DNA from: an uncultured Clostridiaceae bacterium
GTDB taxonomy: Bacteria > Bacillota > Clostridia > TANB77 > CAG-508
Direction of reading: 5' to 3'
Length of the DNA stretch: 5,653 nucleotides
Assembly (NCBI GenBank): GCA_958417695.1
Contig: CATZDQ010000112.1
Location: 1-5,653, forward strand
The notes under the pieces are model-generated. The model was not told the origin of the DNA. It saw nothing but the letters and a program-made list of their open reading frames with translations, and searched no databases. The translations under genes were made by a program, and so were the position numbers. Positions 1-4,711 of this stretch are shown here, one piece after another (position 1 is the first letter of the stretch; every line of letters begins with the position of its first letter).

Positions 1-1190
1 GTGCCAGAGATATTAGAAATATCATAACATTCAATCTTTCTTGGTAATTTGTCTAGTTTTAAAACTTCTTTTAATTCATTTAATACATTATATTTATCTT
101 TCGCTTTATTTTCCAATGTAATTTGTGCATTCTTCTCCGCCATTTCTACTAGACGTAATTTTTCTCCTTTTTGTGGAGATTTAATTTCTACTTTTCTTTG
201 TGCTATGGTGGTTAACCATTCTTCTATTAAAGCTTTATCTTCTATTTCTTCTCTTACCATCACTTTATTGGGTAAAATACTTCTGCCTACATAATATTGT
301 TTAATAAATTCTGATAAAATATGATTATTTTCTTCATCTACTAAATCGCGGAAAAAATAATGTTCTCTGCCTATCATTTTACTTCTTCTTACAAAGAAAA
401 TTTCTATACATACTTCTATATCATTTTTGGCAATCCCAATTACATCAATATCATTTTCATTTAAATTAGACACCTTTTGTTTAGCAGAAATTCTTTCAAT
501 AGCTATCTTTTTATCTCTTAAATAGGCTGCTTTTTCATATTGCATACTTTTAGCTGCTTCTTCCATTTCTGTTTCTATTTGTCTGCAAAGTGCTTCTGTT
601 TTTCCTTCTAAAATAGAAATAATTTGTTGAATTTGTTCTCTATATTCTTCTTTAGAAATATATCCCATACAAGGAGCAAAGCACTTTTTTATATGATAAT
701 TTAAACATGGTCTATCTTTATATTTAAAACTCTTGCACTGTCTAATTTTAAATTTTTCCTTTATAAAATCTACCATCTCTTTTGCCGCACCAGCATTAGC
801 ATAAGGTCCAAAATATTTTGCACCATCGTTTAAAAGCCTTCTTGTTATATATACATTTGGGAAATCATCTTTTATATTTACCTTAATATAGGGATAGGTT
901 TTATCATCTTTTAGAAGTACATTAAATTTAGGACTGTTTTTCTTAATTAAATTACACTCTAAAATTAAAGCTTCTGCTTCATTATCTACCACTATATATT
1001 CAAAATGGTCTACTAAGGCAACCATATTTTCTATTCTTTTAGTCTTATTATTTTTTCGAAAATACTGTCTTACACGATTTTTTAAAGAAATCGCTTTTCC
1101 TACATAAATAATGTTATCGTTTTTATCATGCATAATATATACACCAGGTTTATCTGGTAACTTTTTTAATTCAGCCTCTATATCAAACAT
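1..1190 (-). CDS. uvrC: UvrABC excinuclease subunit C, N-terminal 396 residues (3' end beyond window)
   Basis: UvrC makes the two incisions around a DNA lesion after UvrA/UvrB have located it (nucleotide excision repair, cytoplasm). The sequence shows an N-terminal GIY-YIG nuclease domain (about residues 12-90: PGVYIM, then IIYVGKA) with the family's expected catalytic residues Y18, Y29, K32, R39, Y43 and E78. Four cysteines follow (C152, C162, C170, C174), matching the iron-sulfur ligand pattern reported for E. coli UvrC. A UVR helical hairpin that contacts UvrB lies at about 204-236. At the edge, ECYDISNISG (387-396) opens the RNase H-like 5'-incision domain and includes its first catalytic aspartate, D390. 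The remaining RNase H residues and the HhH region lie outside the window; full UvrC is about 600 residues. The ATG at 1188-1190 has AAGGAG (1197-1202) six bases upstream. The frame is intact throughout. It appears to be transcribed alone from the promoter at 1211-1239. Confidence 0.97.
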   Translation of the reverse strand, partial: MFDIEAELKKLPDKPGVYIMHDKNDNIIYVGKAISLKNRVRQYFRKNNKTKRIENMVALVDHFEYIVVDNEAEALILECNLIKKNSPKFNVLLKDDKTYPYIKVNIKDDFPNVYITRRLLNDGAKYFGPYANAGAAKEMVDFIKEKFKIRQCKSFKYKDRPCLNYHIKKCFAPCMGYISKEEYREQIQQIISILEGKTEALCRQIETEMEEAAKSMQYEKAAYLRDKKIAIERISAKQKVSNLNENDIDVIGIAKNDIEVCIEIFFVRRSKMIGREHYFFRDLVDEENNHILSEFIKQYYVGRSILPNKVMVREEIEDKALIEEWLTTIAQRKVEIKSPQKGEKLRLVEMAEKNAQITLENKAKDKYNVLNELKEVLKLDKLPRKIECYDISNISG

Positions 1191-1210
1191 ATTTTTCTCC
1201 TTCATTTTCT

Positions 1211-1239
1211 ATTATGGCATAAATTTGCACAGTTGTAAA
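1211..1239 (-). promoter_or_regulatory. Predicted SigA promoter of uvrC
   Basis: On the minus strand, TTTACA (1234-1239; 5/6 to the -35 consensus) is separated by 17 bp from CATAAT (1211-1216; 5/6 to the -10). A TG dinucleotide in the extended -10 position precedes the -10. The predicted transcript would begin near 1204, leaving only about 14 nt before the start codon with the Shine-Dalgarno almost at its 5' end. This is inference from motif matching; no canonical SOS operator was recognised over it. Confidence 0.55.
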
Positions 1240-1277
1240 GTTAATTGATTAGTGTATAAAAGGCTAGAAATATGTAT

Positions 1278-1314
1278 AAATATAAGAAAAGTAATAGATT
1301 TTCTCTATTACTTT
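1278..1314 (-). terminator. Probable intrinsic terminator after the glycosyltransferase gene
   Basis: An 11-bp perfect stem (1288-1298 with 1304-1314, loop TTTTC on the plus strand) starts 16 bases beyond the glycosyltransferase stop codon. On the minus strand it is followed by TCTTATATTTA, an interrupted U-rich tail. The stem is AT-rich (GTAATAGA core), so termination may be inefficient. It also separates this transcript from uvrC, which has its own promoter. Confidence 0.5.
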
Positions 1315-1329
1315 CTCAATTCTTCTAAT

Positions 1330-2862
1330 TTATAAATCTCCAAAATTCCAGCCTTCTGCTTTTTCTGGCTTTTCTTGTTTAGACTTTTCTTGTTTTATCA
1401 TTTTATCTTCTTCTATAACCTGTCGAAATAAGTTTACAATATGTTCAGAAATCACATTTTGAGAATAAGTATTCTCCGTATATTCTGCAATTGCTTTATT
1501 ATCAAATTGTTTTTCTCCCGTTAATACTTTTTCTACTGCTTCTGCCAAAGCTTGTGCATCATCTACAGGAACCAAAATTCCTAAATTTGTAGTGTAGGTT
1601 CCTCTTGTTCCTTCATCTGGTTTCAAAACTTCTTCATTTTTTGAATCTACTTCTTTATTATATTCTTTTTTTATTATTTTGCCAGTGGTATTTAATATAT
1701 CTGGAATTCCCCCTCCATTTGTTCCTATAACAGGATGTCCACAGGCAGTTCCTTCTATAACTACTAGTCCAAATGGTTCTTCTCTGGAAGGTATTAAAGA
1801 TACATCACATAAATTTTGTAATGGACATATTACTTCTGGTGTTTGAAGACCTACAAAATGTGTGTTTTTTAATTGTAATTGTTTTGCTTGTTCTTTTAAA
1901 TCTTTTTCTAATGCTCCTGTGCCTACAATAACAGTTAATACTTCTTTTCCTCTTTTTTGCATATCCTGTTCATAAATTTTTGTGGCATCTAATAGTACGT
2001 CAATTCCTTTAAATTGTGCAAATTTTCCAACAAAAAGTACCATTTTATCATATTCCATTGGTATTTTTCCATCTTCTGTTCTATCGGTAGTTAAATTCTC
2101 TAATACTTCCTTTTTATTTACATTTTCTATAACATGAAATTTCTCTGGACTATATCCATTTTTTATTAATTCTACTTTCTCAGCTTCTTTAGGAAATAAT
2201 TTACAAAATTTTTCTTTTTGTGCTTCTGATATAACAATTATCTTTTTTGAGTTTCTGGCAGAGAAGTTAGCTCTATCTATAAAGTAATTGTATTTATCTG
2301 CTATTTTTTTTAATTCTATAATTCTTTCCTTTGAAATATCTGGTCTATCTAATTCCCTTTTTATTTTTTGTAATTCTTCAAATGATCTTTCATATCCCAT
2401 TAAGTCTGTCCCATGTATAGTGGTCACAACTGGAATATCAAATTCTGTTGCTTGTGCTGATAAAAGCCAATTATGTTGAGCATGAATAATATTAGGTTTT
2501 GATTCTTCAATTTCTGTTTGTAAGGCTCTTCTAAATGCTTCTTCATATTCTTTTATTTTGTCAAAGCTTGCATTCCAAAAAGTAGCTGTACTTTCTGTAT
2601 GCGTTGTAAACATTAAATAGTTAAATGCACACTGACCCTCTATTTTTTCTGGATTTTCTGTTTCTCCTGTAAATGGTACCGTATGATACTTTACACCTTT
2701 TACTTTTGGATAATTGGTTCTATTGTTGGCTGTAATAATCGTCACATTATGTCCTTCTTTGACGTATCCTTCTGCCTGTGTTGTTACTAAAGCTCCACTC
2801 CCTGCTCCATGTACAGGAAAAGCAGTGGCTATTAATATGTTTAATTTTTCTTTTTGGCTCAT
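1330..2862 (-). CDS. GT4-family glycosyltransferase (GT-B fold), 510 aa
   Basis: This is a retaining GT-B glycosyltransferase that should transfer sugar from a nucleotide-sugar donor; donor and acceptor cannot be read from the sequence. The N-terminal Rossmann domain begins at residues 7-45 (a glycine-rich HGAGSG loop at 18-23, then GHNVTIITA) and contains IHGTD at 149-153. The C-terminal domain starts near 272 (MVLFVGKF at 274-281) and has VGTG at 313-316. It carries the GT4 EX7E signature at E362-E370, followed by GHPVIGTNGGGIPDIL (375-390). Between GGIPDIL and LGILVPVDD (428-435) is a charged insert of roughly 30 residues where the family usually has a short loop. The end (about 484-510) is a Lys/Glu-rich tail ending WNFGDL. 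There is no signal peptide or membrane segment, so it is probably cytosolic or membrane-peripheral. ATG at 2860-2862 has AAGGAG (2870-2875) seven bases upstream. It seems monocistronic, with its own promoter and terminator. Neighbours do not reveal its pathway; wall polysaccharide, glycolipid or storage glycan roles are all possible. Confidence 0.9.
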   Translation of the reverse strand: MSQKEKLNILIATAFPVHGAGSGALVTTQAEGYVKEGHNVTIITANNRTNYPKVKGVKYHTVPFTGETENPEKIEGQCAFNYLMFTTHTESTATFWNASFDKIKEYEEAFRRALQTEIEESKPNIIHAQHNWLLSAQATEFDIPVVTTIHGTDLMGYERSFEELQKIKRELDRPDISKERIIELKKIADKYNYFIDRANFSARNSKKIIVISEAQKEKFCKLFPKEAEKVELIKNGYSPEKFHVIENVNKKEVLENLTTDRTEDGKIPMEYDKMVLFVGKFAQFKGIDVLLDATKIYEQDMQKRGKEVLTVIVGTGALEKDLKEQAKQLQLKNTHFVGLQTPEVICPLQNLCDVSLIPSREEPFGLVVIEGTACGHPVIGTNGGGIPDILNTTGKIIKKEYNKEVDSKNEEVLKPDEGTRGTYTTNLGILVPVDDAQALAEAVEKVLTGEKQFDNKAIAEYTENTYSQNVISEHIVNLFRQVIEEDKMIKQEKSKQEKPEKAEGWNFGDL

Positions 2863-2892
2863 TTTATGTCTCCTTCTTATATAATTTTAATG

Positions 2893-2921
2893 ATTATAAC
2901 AGCTTTTTCTGAATTTTTAAA
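2893..2921 (-). promoter_or_regulatory. Predicted SigA extended -10 promoter of the glycosyltransferase gene
   Basis: Minus-strand TGTTATAAT is a perfect -10 (TATAAT, 2893-2898) with the extended TGn element (2899-2901). It lies 17 bp downstream of a weaker -35, TTTAAA (2916-2921, 4/6). The expected start is near 2886, giving a leader of about 24 nt that contains the AAGGAG site. It lies between the bofA terminator and the gene, which supports independent vegetative transcription. Confidence 0.65.
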
Positions 2922-2944
2922 GTATTATCAGATAATTTTTATGC

Positions 2945-2981
2945 AAAATAAAAAATCAGTTAAAAATTTAACTGATTTTTT
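2945..2981 (-). terminator. Intrinsic terminator of bofA (symmetrical, potentially bidirectional)
   Basis: A 12-bp perfect stem pairs 2950-2961 with 2970-2981 (core ATCAGTT/AACTGAT, eight-base AT loop). It abuts the bofA stop codon at 2982-2984. On the minus strand the stem ends in TTTTTT and is followed by ATTTTG, a good U-tract. The plus strand also ends in TTTTTT, but no plus-strand gene needs it. Confidence 0.85.
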
Positions 2982-3242
2982 CTATAAGAATAGCTTTAAA
3001 ATAACCAATAATATAGCACCAGGTATTCCTAAGAGACCCACTAATATGGCTGTTAATACATTTAATCCAATATGAAAGGAAAACATTTGACCAATTAAGT
3101 TAATCACAAACAGAAGCAATCCTCCTAAAATAGAATTTCCTATTAGTTTTAGGATGCTTTTTAGGGGTAATATAAAAATTCTTCCAAAAAGAAATAAAAA
3201 TATTATACAAGCTAAATAAATAATTATGGTATTGACATCCAA
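2982..3242 (-). CDS. bofA: Pro-sigmaK processing inhibitor BofA family protein, 86 aa, TTG start
   Basis: BofA is a small integral membrane protein of the outer forespore membrane. In B. subtilis it acts with SpoIVFA to hold the intramembrane protease SpoIVFB inactive until the forespore signals, delaying pro-sigmaK cleavage. The sequence is almost wholly hydrophobic: a first membrane segment at about 5-24, a short LPLKSILKL link, then the family core GNSILGGLLLFVINLIG (35-51) and LNVLTAILVGLLGIPGAILLVILKL (60-84). N48, N61 and T64, residues I recall as important for inhibition in the B. subtilis protein, occur at the same numbers here. Length matches the family (87 aa in B. subtilis). The start is TTG: an in-frame stop lies six bases upstream, and AAGGTGA (3249-3255) is correctly spaced. 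It follows yaaL by 68 bp, has its own SigE-like promoter, and is followed at once by a terminator. What cannot be seen is whether spoIVFA and spoIVFB are present elsewhere in this genome. Confidence 0.9.
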   Translation of the reverse strand: MDVNTIIIYLACIIFLFLFGRIFILPLKSILKLIGNSILGGLLLFVINLIGQMFSFHIGLNVLTAILVGLLGIPGAILLVILKLFL

Positions 3243-3248
3243 CTTTCA

Positions 3249-3255
3249 TCACCTT
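3249..3255 (-). promoter_or_regulatory. Ribosome binding site that fixes the TTG start of bofA
   Basis: AAGGTGA on the minus strand lies six bases before TTG (3240-3242). The nearby ATG (3247-3249) overlaps this site and is in another frame that yields no family match. The bofA frame is closed upstream by TGA, so TTG is the only reasonable initiator. Confidence 0.8.
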
Positions 3256-3274
3256 TTCCTTTTTTTCTATTATC

Positions 3275-3303
3275 ATAGTATGAAAGTGGTTGGACAAATA
3301 TGC
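3275..3303 (-). promoter_or_regulatory. Predicted SigE (mother-cell sporulation) promoter of bofA
   Basis: The minus strand reads GCATATT (3297-3303), 14 bp, then CATACTAT (3275-3282). Against the B. subtilis SigE consensus (-35 KMATATT, 14-15 bp spacer, -10 CATACAHT) this is 7/7 and 7/8 with an accepted spacer. Transcription would start near 3268, about 26 nt before the TTG and just ahead of the ribosome binding site. It fits the known SigE-controlled expression of bofA in B. subtilis. The sequence also contains an AT-rich inverted repeat, CAAATA-AGCA-TATTTG, overlapping the -35. Confidence 0.72.
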
Positions 3304-3310
3304 TTATTTG

Positions 3311-3586
3311 TTACATAGCTTCTCTAAAACGCATTTCTATTTGGTCAATCATGTCTAATACAATTCCTTGTTTTTTTGCTTTTTTGATTAAATAGTCAAT
3401 TTTAGCACGACTGGCTTTAATTTGATAAGTATAATAATCAATTAAATCGCCTTCTGCATATTCAAAATTTTTATTAGCTTCTTCTAATTCTTCTCTTGTT
3501 TTTAGAATGCTCATGATTAATTCTGTTTGTTTTTCTTGCTGGGTTCTTTCTATAATGGGATGTTCTTTTATATATTCTTCATGCAT
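3311..3586 (-). CDS. yaaL: YaaL family protein (DUF2508), 91 aa
   Basis: This is a small soluble protein of unknown function. It matches the YaaL/DUF2508 family by its central helical region (about 21-75): an acidic amphipathic helix (ILKTREELEEANKNFEYAE), the family-type DLIDYYTYQIKASRAKIDYLIKKAKKQG segment, and overall coiled-coil-like charge patterning. It has no signal peptide or membrane span. It is somewhat longer than B. subtilis YaaL (about 74 aa), with extensions at both ends. Its position directly upstream of bofA is the conserved arrangement in B. subtilis (recR-yaaL-bofA) and is the strongest support for the call, although recR is not here. ATG at 3584-3586 is preceded by AGAGGAG (3595-3601) at eight bases. 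No convincing promoter was seen in the 92 bp upstream, so it may depend on read-through from the exchanger gene. The 68-bp gap to bofA holds the bofA promoter. Confidence 0.82.
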   Translation of the reverse strand: MHEEYIKEHPIIERTQQEKQTELIMSILKTREELEEANKNFEYAEGDLIDYYTYQIKASRAKIDYLIKKAKKQGIVLDMIDQIEMRFREAM

Positions 3587-3678
3587 AGTCTATTCTCCTC
3601 TTTACATTATTTTACTTACAGTATATTCCTATTTTTGAAAATTATTCTCTTTTTTGCTTTTATATTAGAATAAAACAT

Positions 3679-4593
3679 TTATTTTTTTAGTGTTTGTATT
3701 TTTACTTGTATTTGTTTCATCGCCAGTAGCATTTCTTCTTGTACTGCCTGGTGCCCAATGGCATAGTAGATAATAATCCCAATACTTTGAATAACAAATA
3801 AGTTTAAAATATTAGAAGTCAGTAAATTATTGGTTGCTTCTACTACCCCTAATTCTTGTTTTTCCTCTTGTCTATAATGTTTTTGTGATTCAAAAAAAGT
3901 GATAAGTTCTGGCAGACTAGTAATGAATCCCAAAGCAATTCCTAGTGCAAATTCTGGAATAGAAAAAACTTGTGCTAAATTTTCTAAAACGTTGCTTAAT
4001 TGGTTGCCTATTATATACAGTGCCACACTAGTTACTAATAGATATAAGCTATATCTTACTACTAGATTTGTTTTACCTTTTACCCATTTACTTTCTTCTT
4101 TAATTTCTTGGTCTATTTGCCCATCTTCTTTTTTTAAATATAGTTTATGCGCATTTCCATTGATATAATAAAATAAAAAAAATAACAGTGCAAAGAACGG
4201 TACTAAGAACATAGTAAAGTCTATATGAAATAATAACATCCCCCCTGGTATAGCAATCGTTAAAGCTACCATGACTAAATCTGTTTGTATGGCTCTATTT
4301 TTCATAACTTTTTGGTTCTTATTTAAAAATATAGAAAATAAATATTGCACCGTATTAATTATATTAGAACTTAGAATATTATAAATACTGGTTCCTAATA
4401 AACCTGCAAATGCAGAAAAAGAAACAGTCAGTAATTCTGGTACAGAAGTAGCAATTCCAGCAATGTTTCCTACTGCTTTTGGAGACAAATTAAGTCCTTC
4501 TGCTAATTTCCTTAAAAGTTTGACTAACACATATTTGGCTATTAATACAATTAATAGGGAATATAGTATAAATTTAACAATTTCAAATCCCAT
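3679..4593 (-). CDS. CaCA-superfamily sodium/calcium exchanger-like membrane protein, 304 aa
   Basis: This is a polytopic membrane transporter with the duplicated alpha-repeat layout of Ca2+/cation antiporters (Na_Ca_ex). The first half (about 1-145) contains alpha-1: GIATSVPEL (46-54, E53) followed by SSNIIN (75-80). A charged cytoplasmic-type loop spans 147-175. The second half contains alpha-2: GFITSLPEL (222-230, E229) followed by ATNNLLTSNILN (253-264). The TS-PE glutamates are the expected cation ligands, so secondary cation exchange is likely, but the ion (Ca2+, Na+, H+ or another) cannot be assigned. Odd points: the family GSN motifs read SSN and TSN, alpha-2 has a charged insert (about 235-249), and N264 sits where some homologues have Asp. 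The ATG at 4591-4593 is chosen because AAGGAGGAG (4599-4607) precedes it and its predicted promoter lies upstream. A 26-residue extension to an ATG at 4671 would start upstream of that promoter. It is divergent from serS. Confidence 0.87.
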   Translation of the reverse strand: MGFEIVKFILYSLLIVLIAKYVLVKLLRKLAEGLNLSPKAVGNIAGIATSVPELLTVSFSAFAGLLGTSIYNILSSNIINTVQYLFSIFLNKNQKVMKNRAIQTDLVMVALTIAIPGGMLLFHIDFTMFLVPFFALLFFLFYYINGNAHKLYLKKEDGQIDQEIKEESKWVKGKTNLVVRYSLYLLVTSVALYIIGNQLSNVLENLAQVFSIPEFALGIALGFITSLPELITFFESQKHYRQEEKQELGVVEATNNLLTSNILNLFVIQSIGIIIYYAIGHQAVQEEMLLAMKQIQVKIQTLKK

Positions 4594-4598
4594 TTTTT

Positions 4599-4607
4599 CT
4601 CCTCCTT
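4599..4607 (-). promoter_or_regulatory. Ribosome binding site that fixes the start of the exchanger gene
   Basis: AAGGAGGAG on the minus strand, a near-ideal Shine-Dalgarno, sits five bases from the ATG at 4591-4593. The alternative upstream ATG (4669-4671) has no comparable site and would add a polar Lys/Asn-rich stretch ahead of the first membrane segment. Confidence 0.85.
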
Positions 4608-4638
4608 TTTTATCATTGTTTCCCTTTTTTGGTATTTT

Positions 4639-4666
4639 ATTATAAATTACTTGAATTTTGTATGAA
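4639..4666 (-). promoter_or_regulatory. Predicted SigA promoter of the exchanger gene
   Basis: Minus-strand TATAAT (4639-4644) is a perfect -10. A -35 candidate, TTCATA (4661-4666, 4/6), lies 16 bp upstream. The predicted start near 4632 gives a leader of about 39 nt. It overlaps the serS promoter on the other strand by 16 bp (4651-4666). The -35 is weak, so the assignment rests mainly on the -10 and position. Confidence 0.5.
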
Positions 4667-4679
4667 ATCATGGTAAAAT
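4651..4679 (+). promoter_or_regulatory. Predicted SigA extended -10 promoter of the serS leader
   Basis: TTGAAT (4651-4656, 4/6) and TAAAAT (4674-4679, 5/6) are spaced by 17 bp, with an extended TGG element at 4671-4673. Transcription should start near 4686, about 26 nt before the first helix of the T-box. Its elements interleave with the divergent exchanger promoter. Confidence 0.65.
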
Positions 4680-4711
4680 GGCAACAATTCTTAATAGAAA
4701 TATTAGCAAAG

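Noticed and set aside
49..294. Plus-strand frame of 81 residues in the left part
   Set aside because: It is antisense to uvrC with Ser/Phe/Leu-rich composition typical of a reverse-frame shadow.
2288..2479. Plus-strand frame opposite the glycosyltransferase
   Set aside because: It is antisense to a well-supported gene and has no start signals or recognisable motif.
2854..3075. Plus-strand 73-residue frame across the bofA/glycosyltransferase junction
   Set aside because: It runs through the glycosyltransferase promoter and the bofA terminator hairpin and into antisense bofA; no ribosome binding site.
3100..3297. Minus-strand 65-residue frame overlapping bofA, including the ATG just after AAGG
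   Set aside because: It overlaps the clear BofA frame, resembles no family I know, and would begin before the predicted promoter's transcript start.
3295..3310. CAAATA/TATTTG inverted repeat right after the yaaL stop, as a terminator
   Set aside because: The stem is six AT-rich pairs with no U-tract; it overlaps the -35 of the bofA promoter and is better explained by that.
3587..3678. Possible promoter or terminator in the gap between the exchanger and yaaL
   Set aside because: A TATACT-like -10 is present but no -35 fits at 16-18 bp, SigE-like matches are poor, and the possible hairpins (for example TTATTCT/AGAATAA) are short and purely AT with a large loop.
3899..4168. Plus-strand frames opposite the exchanger (also 4463-4645)
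   Set aside because: They are reverse-strand shadows of the alpha-repeat membrane protein with no independent support.
4594..4671. N-terminal 26-residue extension of the exchanger to an upstream ATG
   Set aside because: The internal ATG has a near-ideal ribosome binding site, and the extension would cover the predicted promoter and the Shine-Dalgarno itself.
4687..4707. Small hairpin with a GAAA loop ahead of T-box Stem I
   Set aside because: Only about four continuous AT pairs; not part of the known T-box architecture and likely chance in AT-rich DNA.
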